Part shown: positions 24,672-36,100 of the stretch, piece after piece
Layout of the letters: every line of letters begins with the position of its first letter
How positions within the stretch are numbered: the first letter of the stretch is position 1
Source: Episyrphus balteatus
Taxonomy: Eukaryota; Arthropoda; Insecta; Diptera; Syrphidae
Assembly (NCBI RefSeq): GCF_945859705.1
Contig: NC_079135.1
Location: forward strand, 30,181,679 to 30,245,678
Length of the DNA: 64,000 bases
Direction: 5' to 3'
Position numbers and translations under genes: made by a program
The notes under the pieces: generated by a model
Seen by the model: the letters and a program-made list of their open reading frames with translations, nothing else
What the model was told of the DNA's origin: nothing
Databases searched by the model: none

Positions 24672-26389
24672 ATGTTAAACAATTTAAGACTTTGCTTAAA
24701 TCCGTTCTCAAAAAAGAATTCATATACTCGTGTGCAAAATTATGCCAATCAAGTGATTTCCCATTTGCTCCAACTGCCGTCCACAGAAATTTGTGCTGAA
24801 CCTAACCAAAGAGGACTCGTTTTGGGTGTGTATGCCGATTCAGAAAATAAGAACGATAACGGTATCCTTACTCCGGCGGCATGGCGGTACAATGTAAAAA
24901 GCACCGAAGGAAGAATGTTAGAGGTTCTACGGATGTCTGGTCCCCTGCCGAAAATTGGCGAAGCAAGAATTCTATTTTGTGTTGAACCTAAGAAGATTCC
25001 ATATTATTCTGCTGTAGCAGTTGTTGGCCTCGGTAAAGAATGTCTAGGTTATAATTCGTATGAAATGATTGACGAACGCAAAGAAGCTATAAGACGTTCT
25101 GTGGCAGAAGCTTGCATGAAATTGAGCGACTTATTTATCGACCGAATTGAAGTGGAAACTTGTGGACATGCCGAGTCAGCTGGAGAAGGGGCAGCATTGG
25201 GCATCTGGGCCTATCAAGAGCTCAAAGATAATAAGCAACGTCTTGAAGTACCAAGTATTGAACTGCACACTCACAAAGATGAGATTTGTGATTTGGATGG
25301 CTGGCGAATTGGCTTACAAAAAGCTGCCGCTCAAAATTTTGCTAGGCAAATGCAAGAGACGCCAGCAAATTTCCTCACGCCTACAGCTTTTGCTGAAAAA
25401 GTTGTTGAGGTGCTGTGCAAGTCCGGCGTAAATGTTGAGGTCAAAGTTGAAGGCTGGGCCGAAAGTCAACAGATGAATGCTTTTCTGGCTGTAGGAAGAG
25501 CCTCTTGTGAAGCTCCAATATTCCTCGAGCTCACTTATTATGGTGGAACCAGGGACGACAGACCTATTGTTCTGATTGGCCAGGGGATAACCTACGATTG
25601 TGGTGGCCTTAACTTAAAAAATAAAGAAGAGCTAAAGCAAATGCGAGCTGATATGACTGGAGCTGCTGTTGTTGTAGCTACTTGCAAAGCTATTTCAGCA
25701 CTTCGTTTGCCTGTCAACATTCGAGCTCTTATACCACTATGTGAAAATGTTATTGGATGCAATTCATTCCGACCGGGTGATGTAGTAACTTGCATGAATG
25801 GCAAGACCATAGACATCCAAGGTACAGATCATGAAGATGTCTTAGTATTGGCAGATGCCCTACTTTATGCTCAGAATTTTTGCCCAAAATTTATAGTTGA
25901 TGTGGGTACCACATCGGGTGCTATGCGTCAAACATTAGATGAAGCAGCTAGTGGAATTTTTACGAATTCGGAAATCCTTTGGCAACAAATCAAACATGCT
26001 AGTATTCATACGGGTGACCGAGTGTGGCGCTTTCCGTTATGGAATTATTACACTCGGTTGGTTACTGGCTGTGAAGCTAGTGATGTTCAAAACTATGGCA
26101 TGGGAACTGGAGGAAATCCTTGCAAGGCAGCCGCATTTCTGCGACAATTTGTTCCATGTGGACAATGGATGCATATAGTGAGATGATATATTTTTATATT
26201 CATATTTTTATTTGTTGAAATTTATAAATCTACTAATTTTAGGATGCAACCAACGTCATGTATACCAGCGGAAAAGATTTCCACTACCTTCGGCCTGGAA
26301 TGTCTGGCAGACCAACGAGAACTTTAATTGAGTTCATAGCGCAGACCGTTTGCAAGGAATCTGCTCCAAAAATTAATAACCAGAGGTAG
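24672..26389 (+). CDS. M17 leucyl aminopeptidase family protein, probable pseudoenzyme (S-Lap-like)
   Basis: Peptidase family M17 protein of 550 aa in two exons, 24672-26177 and 26243-26389 (GT-AG intron, phase 0, joining ...GQWMHI to DATNVMYTSGKDFH). The C-terminal metallopeptidase domain is full length with hallmark segments: GQGITYDCGGLNLK (residues 303-316), MRADMTGAA, GTDHEDVLVLADAL (384-397), GDRVWRFPLW and GRPTRTLIEF. By alignment with the bovine enzyme, metal ligands D255, D273, D332 and E334 are kept (D309, D327, D386, E388) as is K262 (K316). The metal/substrate lysine K250 is Gln (Q304) and the catalytic R336 is Val (V390), so peptidase activity is probably lost. Drosophila sperm leucyl aminopeptidases, structural proteins of sperm mitochondria, show such losses. 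The N-terminus (MLNNLRLCLNPFSKKNSYTR) is basic and free of acidic residues, compatible with mitochondrial import. Start chosen as the first Met, in context ATCACCATG. Which S-Lap paralogue, or a general cytosolic LAP, cannot be settled here. Confidence 0.9.
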
Positions 26390-26654
26390 AAGGAAATGTA
26401 TGTTGGTTTTTGTTTTATTTTTTGTAAAATATCGATAAAAAACTTAAGTTTTGCGAAACTATGAACAACCTTTTGTTTTTTCTCGTTCGTACGCATAGAT
26501 ATTAAGTTGCTATATGTAGGTACTTCCATTGTTCCAAAATATGTATAGTTTCGGTGTGATCATCTATTTTTATATATACCCCTAAAAACATTTCATATGC
26601 CGAGAACTTGCAGAAGTTTTTTTTACGTGGCTAAAATTTCTTAAAAGGCATATA

Positions 26655-26930
26655 ACATCAAAAGTGGTAAAAAAACGTTTTTTTTGCATTTTCTAACGGT
26701 AATATTTCAAAAAACGGGAGCTGATAGGATATCAGCACACCGAAAACATTCAGAAAAGTATATTTTGGTTCATGTGGGGAAAATCTGGTTAACTTCAAAT
26801 TAAGTCAAAAACGGGAGCTGATAGGATATTTCTGACTTTGATTCGAGTTCAAAACATCAAAAACCTATAGAAAAGTATATTTTAGTGTCCGCACCAAAAA
26901 ATAAATTAAATTTTGTAGACCAGTGTAATG
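26655..26930. mobile_element. Fragment of the 6201-7157 foldback family
   Basis: Contains CAGAAAAGTATATTTTGGTT, GGTAATATTTCAAAAAACGG, two copies of AACGGGAGCTGATAGGATAT, and ends AAATTTTGTAGACCAGTGTAAT, matching the right terminus of the Zasp66-intron foldback. Only one end is preserved. Confidence 0.6.
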
Positions 26931-27487
26931 TATGTATGTATATCAACATTTGAAGCTGCCTGTGCAAAATAAGCTAAACGATTAAAGTTAAGTAGAAAAA
27001 TTAGAACGCCTGTTTTGGGTTATATGCGTACAGTTATTGTATTTCGTGGTTCAAGTACCTACCATTGCGCACTGTTAGTTGAAAGATGGGAGACCGTCAA
27101 ATCAACTGCGCGCTGTTGTCATGTGTTCTTTCCATTTTTTGAAGTGAAAACTTCTTTAGTATCGTAGTGATTTGAAACAAGATGAAACGAAAACGCGACA
27201 CGACTTCAACTTGTTATAACTTTTTTGTTTTAATAGATAGATAAATGAAATTTGTACTGTAGATAGGTAATTAAATAAATTATAATTGTACAAAATTTCA
27301 ATTAATTTCATATTCAAAATTCAGAGATAACGGTAAAAAGATGTTCTTTTCCAACACACGTTATATCTTTTAATCTAGTGCACATACAAATTTGATTTAA
27401 CTTTAATACGCATGCTGATAACATAACCTTTTTTTGATATATCAGACAGCATGTTACGTATTATAGGTTGTCAAACAAAAAAATTGA

Positions 27488-27858
27488 TTTAATAGCATAA
27501 GAACATAAAAATAAATGTTTTTTTGCTTTTTGGATGAAATTTCATCGAGTTTAAAAAATGCTAGCTCTCTTTGTAGATGTCGCATACACCTGATCGATAT
27601 ATATATTCTGAGCTAAGACAATAAGCTTTCAGATGGTGTAAAAATTTGTATAGGTTGATAGGTAAAAAATGCATTTAATAGCGTGAGAAGATAAAAATAT
27701 GTGTTTTTTCGCTTTTTTTGATGGAAATTGATCGAGTTCAAAAAATTCTAGCTCTTTTTTTTAGATGTCTCATAGACCTGATCGATATAATATTTTGAGC
27801 TTGGACAATAAGCTTACAGATGATATAAAATGTATATAGGGTGTTATATAAAAAAACA
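27488..27858 (+). repeat. Two tandem ~186-bp repeat units
   Basis: TTTAATAGC at 27488 and 27674 opens two similar units. Both share GATGAAATTTCATCGAGTT or GATGGAAATTGATCGAGTT, TAGCTCT, TAGATGTC-CATA-ACCTGATCGATAT, GAGCT-GACAATAAGCTT and CAGATG-TAAAA. Non-coding; probably part of a degenerate transposon. Confidence 0.6.
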
Positions 27859-27999
27859 TGGATTTGAAGGTGATAGAATAAAAATAGGTAGATTTTTTCT
27901 ATTTTTTTTTTTGCAAGAAAAATGATTTTTTTAGGGTTTCACTTCTACCACGTGTGAATTGCACACATTTTTTTTTTTTTTTTTTTTTTTTGTGTACCT

Positions 28000-30900
28000 G
28001 CATGTAATTTGACCTAAAGCTTACGGTTCATTGGTTTACGTTAAAATAGAAAACCTCTATATGAAAAATACCAAACGTTAAAAAACGATTTTTGAAAAAA
28101 AAAACGTTATTTATCCGTACATAGATAATTTTTTTTTAAATATAATAGGTCTTGTATTTTTATTTTAAAAAAATTGGAGGAGTCGTTATAAAGGATGTAT
28201 AGGTACTATTTTTAAGACCCATTTTACTGAAAAAAAAACATTATCTCCAACTACTTATTAATCGACCAGAAATTTTTAGTTTGTCATTCAAGGGTCGACA
28301 TTAGAGTAAAGTTGATTTTCCTTTGTTACTCCACACTCATTAAGAAAAAAAATGTTTTTATTTAAATATTTTGTTTTATTAAATTATTACAACGTATTTC
28401 TACATTAATAAATTTTTAAAATTAAATTATTTACAATTTCTACTAAATAGGTTATCTATAGACTTAAATTATCAAACTCGGTTTATTCTTAGAATGTTGT
28501 TGTTTTTTTTTTTTTTTAATTTTATTTATTATTTTTGTTAAAGAATCTAGTTAAAGTTTAATCAATTAAATAGAGATACATATAATTTTTAAAGGCGCTT
28601 TCTAAGGTAAGGTTTCTATCAGAATAATTAAAATAATTCTACTAATAATTTAAGAATTTGAGCAATAATTATTTTTTTTTTATATATATATAGATACAGA
28701 TATATATGTATATTAAATGTATAGTATTTCATTTATAATAAATTAAAGCTATAGATTATGAGTATGTGGAATATTTAATTAACTTTATTAATAATAACCA
28801 ATACAAATTTTGGGGAGGTACATTTTTTTAGATTTTTGTTTTAAAATTTGAGTGAAAAAAATGAATACTACATACATTATGGTTAATTTTAAAATAACTT
28901 TAATTTGAATAAGTAACAGCGAGTAGTATACTCTATTTTGTTATTTAAATTTTTTAATACATTTTCATTTTTATAATCTCTGTTTAATTTTATATAAAAT
29001 TTTTATTATAATAGGTATTGCCATAAATTATTAATTTCCCTTGTCTAAAAGATATGCTATAGTTGTTGTACTCTGGAATTCAGAAAGTTAACTGTAATTT
29101 TCTAAATTTGTTTTCATCTACCTATGGATTTATACCAAAAACGATTTTTTATAAGCCTAACGCAAATTTTTTGGTGGTGGGATATTTCTTCTTTGATATA
29201 TTTTAATTGGGTGAGTAACAAAAGGAACAAAAAAAATAACTTACATTGTTTTCCAATTGCTTGAACAATAAATAGAATAATAAAGTCGATTAAGTGTTGC
29301 AGTGTTGGACTTTCACTTTTCCATTTTTTAAAAGTCGCACTTAGGTTTTTGGAAAATTTTAAGCACATAGTGTGTCAGCACCGTGGCAAGTACGATTAAT
29401 TTTGAAATTTAATCAATCGATTCCTATTTGATGCCAATTGTTTCTTTTGGAAAGTTAAATCTTTCAATTATTTTAATAAGAATTGCATAAGTTTTTTTTT
29501 ATAAAATGTTCATTGCAGGATAAAAGGTCTGGAGATATACAAATATTCCGGATACTTGACATCTTTTCAAGAAGTCAGGATTTCAAAGGGAAACAAAATT
29601 GAACTATTTCAAAAAAGTAAAGGAACAGTCTCCATCACCAGAGACATCTTTTAGGTTTTTGAATTCAGTGAATTAAAAAAACTTGATATATTTTGCGAAA
29701 GTTTTTGGTATAGCAGTTTTATGGTTTTATTTTTCTTCGACTTTACTGACTGTGAAAATATATGTATTAAGTCAAAATTTCAATATATAGTTTAGACTTT
29801 AACACCAACACACACTCACCTGACTTTAAAATATATTTTTGTTAAAAATTGAATGCAATTTTCACGGAGCGGTGCATGTTTAGCTAGAAATAAACAACAA
29901 CAAAAAACAAATATTTACAAAACTCTGATTTTACCATTGTTGAAATCATGTCTTTTATATAATTATTATTATATTATATAACATTTGTGGGATTTAAATT
30001 TAAAAATATATATGTTTTTCTTATTTTGTACAGAGAATCTGACATGTGAATGTGACTACTCGCTTTATGGTCCATTTTGGTATTTTTTTTTTATTTTCTA
30101 TTGTTTTTACTTTTAAATTTCCATTCGAAATATCGATATGTTTTTATTTGATTTTAACAATGGATTTATTTTATACAAAAAAATTTAAATCAATCACTGA
30201 AAGTGAGTGATAAAGTGTAAGAGCACCTTATATATTTTGAACAATATATTAAATTCTAGATTTATTGTTTGTTTTTTTTTTTATATATATATAATGTTAT
30301 AATGTATAGATATATTTTTAATGTAAATAGTTTCAGGTTAATTTTTTTGTTTAAGAATTTTTAAATAACTTATGTTACACTCTTTGTTAACATTTTTTTT
30401 TTTTAATTATACAATCATCAAACACAGTCATTGGCATTTTTGTTTGCTTAAAAATGGAAGCATTGCAGCACAGTACCTGACGGTTTTTTCATTTATTTCG
30501 AGGCATACTTTTTTAAAAAACTAAATTAAACAATAGCTTTAAGTGCATATGATAATTTAAAACTTCTTTTAGTACCCTTCAATTTGAGAAGTTTACAGTT
30601 AAGTAGTATCTTGACTTTTGCTTGAAAAAAATGGCCAAGGCCATTGCACCATTTCATGGTATAGTTACTTTAAAAAGTAGAGTTAATTACCGGGGGCTTA
30701 AAACGATTTTTTCGGGAAAAACGAGCTTGAGTCATAGCCGCTATCATTTTTTTACCGAAAAACAAGTTGTAATGAATTTATCGGCAATTTTTGACAAAAA
30801 TAATTAAAAAAAACATGTAAACATTTTTCTTTATAATTTTTATCATAATTATATTTTCGAATTAATCATATTTTTCCCCTATTCTGCTTATATTTTAAAC

Positions 30901-32500
30901 CCTCTTTAGGTATAGTTTTTAAGACCAAATCAATATGAGGATATTTTTGGGGGTGAGAAATCTAGCTGCGATGATAGTTTAACTTTAACTTGTTTTTCGT
31001 TAAATCCAAGATGGCCAACCTTGAAACATCCTTGAGTACTTCACTCTCAAATAGAGGCGTATGTCACCAAAACAAATATTCCTGTCTTTTTTTTTTTAAT
31101 TAAAAATAAGGGTTTTCGTCAAATTGTATTTGGAGATTGGTTAGTTTTAAAAATTTGAAAAGTTCTGAATTTTTTTTAGATTTGTTGCATTGAACGTCTT
31201 ATGTCGTTTTCTATTGACTTTTGAGATTTTTGTGTAAAAATTTCAGATTTTCCACTGCAAATAGAATATGAAATCTAGTTTTGTAATTGTGTGCGAAATC
31301 TGTGTGTATAAAAAAAATAAAACAACAACAAATGTTCACACAAATGTCAAACAGAGGAGTGTGTGTGAAAGTGCGTGTGTTTGTATGCGTGAATCTTGAT
31401 AAAAATCCAGAATCAGATTCTTGAATCTCAGATTCATTTTTTTGTCATTTTTTTGAATCTCAAGACGCAAATAGATCATGAAATCCGAGATTTGTCCACT
31501 ATTTCCCCTCTTCACCCTCCCTTTCAGCTGTCAAATTCACAAATCTCATTCTGAGATTCGTCAATAGAAAACGACATTAAATTCAGAGTTTTATTGGAAG
31601 TGGAAACAAAAACAATGACTCTCAATTTTGTAAATAAAGGGTATGTAATGTATGCCCCAGCTCTCAAATGATATTCGATGAAAATCACTTCGACTTTAAC
31701 CAAAGAAGTGTTTTTCACAGAACAACTAACTAGTTCACTTGCAAATAGGCAATATTTACTGAGATATCGTATCGTTATAAATAAAAAAAATTTAATTATT
31801 AAAACTTAATTTTAACTTAATGCCATTTCTTTAATACATAATTATATATTTCGTTCACTTTCGGTCTTTTTATGTTATTTTTACTGTAAAAATTGATTTC
31901 ATTCAAAAAAACAAAACTCTCAACATGCTAAAACTATTCAATAACTTCATCATTCATGCAATTTTTTTTTATCAAAGCGTAAAGATTGTTCTTACAAAAA
32001 TAACAACATTATTCAAATCTACATAAAAATCTATTTATATTATATTGTTTGACATTTTGTTTAATTTCTTTTTTCTTCAAATTAAACCTGTTGTTTATAC
32101 ATTTTTGTTATAGGAAGGTTAAGGTAATATGAATTTGACATTATATTAAAACTACTTTGATTTTATTTTGTTGTTGTTATTTATTATTATTTATATTAAA
32201 TAACTATACAAAAATGTACACTCTCCTAATTAATAAATAAATTACCCTTTATTCTAAGAACATTTTATTTTTTCTTTAAATTTAAAATATATATTTATTT
32301 ATATTTATACTATAACAATTTTTATTTTTTTTTATTTATTTTTTTTAATAACAATTTATAATAATAATAATAATAATAGGTAGAATGGCAGATATGGCTT
32401 GAAAAAAAAATTGAGTCATTCGAACATTTTTTTGTTTTGTTTTGCTTTTATTGACGACAATTAAATTTTGAATAATAGAAAATTTGTCACCAAAGTGTAA
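28000..32500. other. Intergenic, very AT-rich, no gene recognised
   Basis: Long stretches of A/T homopolymer and TATA microsatellite (for example around 28680, 30285 and 32340-32375). It lies between two convergent genes, so it should hold both 3' UTRs. AATAAA for the minus-strand DUF1295 gene is at 32452-32447. No RNA gene or protein-like frame seen. Confidence 0.5.
32447..32452 (-). promoter_or_regulatory. Candidate poly(A) signal AATAAA of the DUF1295 gene
   Basis: TTTATT on the plus strand, AATAAA on the minus, 49 nt after the downstream UGA. Others exist further left in this AT-rich region, so its use is only likely. Confidence 0.4.
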
Positions 32501-32998
32501 TCACAAAATAGTTGTGACTGTTATTGAAGCGCCATCTGGATTAACATACTGTTCAGTTTCAACTTTAGCGACAAAACTTTCGCTTATAGGAATGGGTTCG
32601 GTTTGGAGCTCTGTAATTGACGTTGTCATTGTCGTCGTTGGTGTCGTCGTTTCCAGAGCAGGTGGACAGCAAATACTGTTGCTTTCTTTCACCTCGACAG
32701 GTGTTATCATCTTATTCTTTTCACCATGATGATGTGAAATGTGTTTTGACGTTGACGGTCCGGGCATATAGATGATTCCATCATCGTCTTCATCATCTTC
32801 ATCGTCTGTTATTTCTCGATGCTCGTAGCTGTATGTGTTCATGTAATTGCCACCATTCTGATAAGGATTACTCGTGGTTCTGACGCATGTGTTTCGAGAG
32901 CCTGATCCACCACCACCGGTGCCTCCTGCTCCACTTAATCCAGTGGCAGACCCACTTTCAATATCTTGACTGCCATGATGATGATGATGACTATGATG

Positions 32999-33031
<33 letters not shown>

Positions 33032-33136
33032 GTGCTGATGTTGATTTTGTTGATGTAAGCCACTGCTGGAATTCTGAACCTGGTGGCCCACAGTGAGTTG
33101 GCCATGTTGGCCACTCCCACTGTGGGTAACTGATTG
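32501..33136 (-). CDS. In-frame readthrough extension of the DUF1295 gene (211 codons, His-rich)
   Basis: Immediately after the UAG at 33139-33137 the same frame runs open for 211 sense codons to UGA at 32503-32501. It opens QSVTHSGSGQHGQLT and then has HQQNQHQ followed by 11 consecutive His (mixed CAU/CAC codons), GHHSHHHHH, a Gly/Ser linker (GGTGGGGSGS), an acidic run DDEDDEDDD, HISHHH, a Thr-rich stretch, and the C-terminus TVTTIL. The stop context is UAG CAA UCA, matching UAG-CARYYA. Histidine enrichment already begins before the stop (HSHSH). A poly(A) signal on the same strand lies ~50 nt past the UGA, so almost the whole segment after the UAG is open in frame. Likely expressed as a minor C-terminally extended isoform of about 538 aa. 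Alternatives: an alternative splice acceptor just after the UAG (TCAG or ACAG), a recent nonsense mutation, or an assembly error. Confidence 0.7.
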
Positions 33137-33145
33137 CTATATGTG
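33137..33145 (-). promoter_or_regulatory. Leaky UAG stop (spans stop plus preceding codons; CAAUCA follows at 33136-33131)
   Basis: On the minus strand the sequence reads CAC ATA TAG CAA TCA GTT. CAATCA fits the CARYYA hexanucleotide that promotes UAG readthrough in tobacco mosaic virus and in tested eukaryotic contexts. Confidence 0.65.
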
Positions 33146-36100
33146 CGAATGCGAGTGTGCCATCGATAGTGAATAAGGGCTGAGATCCTTTTGTATATCC
33201 ATTGTGTCATAGAGTGGAAATTCACAGCATAGAATGAATTTCAACGCACTTGGCACTTCGACATAAACTGACGGCGGGATTGGTATGAGGGGAGACGTTG
33301 ATGCCTTATACTTTCGATATTCCATCAAGCTGTAAATAATTTAGAGAAGTCCCTTTTACAAAATTGATCTGCAAATTATTAATAATATGTGTGTGTGAAT
33401 AATGTATAACGTTCTTACTCTTTGTATTTCTCGTCTGCAGAACGTTCACGCAAAGGTATGCCTGATAGAAAGAGAATAATAAAAGTTGTGAAGATTGGTG
33501 ATGCTATAGCAACCCATTCTGGTCCACGTATAACATTGAGAGACACCACAAATATACCCCACCATATCACTACTTCTCCAAAGTAGTTTGGATGCCTTGA
33601 CATGCTCCATAGTCCTTTGAAAAAAATAAATAAAGGAAAATAGATAGAATATAAATTAATATATATGTGTGTGTATGTAGGGACGGTGTCTGCAAGGATG
33701 GGGAAATAGTATTGCCAACTGTGATGAAATGACCAGTAGGCAATTCAATATTTTGAACTTATTTTAAGCATTTGGGCCTCAGGCAGATTGATTCCCAGTT
33801 TGGGTTACTCTGCGATTTTAACATTCATACGAGACGAAAAAAAGCACCTTAAAATATTATGATGCCCAACCCACTTTAAAACAATAGGTTGTCCGCTTAA
33901 AATAAGTGGATTTTACATAAACTCTCTTAAATTTAAGGTGAGCTGCATTTTATTTTAAGGTGAATATTAACCTATAAAAACCGACACAAATTTTGAAATT
34001 ATAGTCACACTTTAGCTTTACTTGCAGTTTATCATATTTATTTCCTACAGTGAGATAGCACGATAGTAAGGCATTCACCTAGTGACCCAACAGTTGTTCT
34101 AGGTTTTTATTTTCGGTGGGTGCTAGTTCTCTATTTTTTTTTAAATGTTTCCACATAAAAATAAGGATCTCTCGCTTAAATTTAGTGAATTTCACTTAAA
34201 TTTGTGCATTCAAGAAATTAAGATAATTTTCCCGCTTAATTTAAGACGGAAGTCATCTTAGCAAAAAACTGTGCAGAAATTCCGCTTTATTTAAAATGGG
34301 ATCTGCTTATTTTTATGCGGTCTTTTTTCTCTGTGTAGTTAAGTTTTCTTCCTAATGTTTGTAACTCTAACTGTAGATTAATTGAATAAACATAATAGGA
34401 GCATACTAAACAAAACAAAAATACCGCTATTAAATGTAAAACTGAAATTATGAGGGCATATTTTAATATTATTTGGTTGTATATAACAAGTCCCCCATGA
34501 TTTATTTAGGTATTTTTTCAAATGTGGCAACCATTGAGGTAGTTGAATCATCTCAGTTATTTCGATGATAAATGACGATGATTTAGTTTAAAATTGAGAA
34601 AACTATAGCGAAATAACTTTATAGGTAAAACGACTGCTGAAAATATTTTTCACCTGTCTGTTTATTTGTTTGAATACGTTGAATACCCTGATGCTTCTCT
34701 TAAAAAAAGAATTCTTATTTCATACAGAGTAAACGTGCACAAAAAGAGGAAAAAAGTAAACTGGAATGATGAATTACTCTCTAGGTTTAAATTATACCTA
34801 AGTACCAGGATCCAGTCATACAATGACGCCTTCTTTTATCGAGTTATCTAATAAAATATATATTTTGATCGGTTGTGCTAATGTATAAATAAACAGAAAG
34901 GAATACTATTGCCACCCTATAACTTATGCAGTTAATAGGTCTCTCAAAAACTATGTGATAAACTCGATAATAAGGAGTTGTAGAAAATTTTATTGCAAAT
35001 ACTGTTTATAGTTGAAAAAAATGATACATACAAAAAGTATGTATCTTTATTTCAACTACATAGTTGATTGGAATAAGAAAAAGTGACACAAAATCTGAAG
35101 CAAGGAAAATAAAAACACAACTCAATTACGTACGTGAAAGTTGGAACTAATAAAACATTGAAATGAACAAAAAAAAAAAAAACAAATTGTATTACGACTT
35201 GACTTTTTGACATCAATTTGAATTTCAATATAGTTTTCAAAATACGTGCAGTAACGTTTAACTTGAGATTGACAGTTGAAACATGGGTGCACACAGAGAA
35301 AAATATGACCCGCTAAAAACTAACAGATTGCCATATTGTTTAACCGTCCATACATTTCATAAGGAAATCTTATTAAAATCAACGATTAATAAGGTTTTTT
35401 TAAGGAGATTTCTTATTATTTTTATAGAGAAAATCTTATTAAAATTTGACTGAAAAGTTGATTTTTTTTACAACTTAGCACTTGAACAAAAATCGCGATC
35501 AATATTTTAATGGCAGGTTGGTTCAGGTGGTAAGGTGGGCGACTAATGAAGTCTCCAGTTCGATTCCCAGCCTGGTCATCGTTTTTTTTATTTTTTTGCA
35601 GATTTTAAAACAATAAGAAAAACCCGATTGTTTTATTAAGGTTTCCTTCTTAGATGAAAACCATAGAGAAATCTTATTGTTTTTGTTCTATTTTATGTGG
35701 TCTATTTTTCTCTGTGCATAACAAAACTAATATGCTTTAAACGTTACCACCCATTCACTGCCAAACCAAGTATCCGAAGAACAGGCTTGAAATTATTTTC
35801 CAGTCCTAATTACGAAAAACTAAAGCAAACTTTAGAAAAAAACAGCAAACATCTTTGCATTAGTTAAACTCAATACCAAAACTATATATATATATGTATG
35901 TATTAACAGACCAATTCGATTAGTGTAATAGGATCTATTTAATAGACCGGAGCAAAAATATAACAAATTCATTCAAAAGTTTTTATTGCTGAATATGATT
36001 GATTGGCATATAAGTATAGTTCAGTCAAAAATGCTATTATATATCCATTGTTGCATTTCTGAGAAAACCAATGGTCGGTTTTCAGTTTTCTTGATTTAAC

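Noticed and set aside
25147..25431. Second frames within the aminopeptidase exon (also 25592-25816 and 25939-26178)
   Set aside because: Overlap the conserved M17 frame; no independent support.
32484..33096. Plus-strand open frames opposite the His-rich tail, rich in Val or Asp
   Set aside because: Antisense shadows of the minus-strand readthrough extension; Asp runs are the complement of His codons.
32935..33225. Minus-strand 96-codon frame overlapping the DUF1295 last exon
   Set aside because: Out of frame with the spliced gene; Ile/Met runs come from reading the CAT/CAC repeat in another frame.
35512..35581. Functional tRNA gene
   Set aside because: Box B is good but the T-stem does not pair and the acceptor stem is imperfect; it sits inside a MITE.
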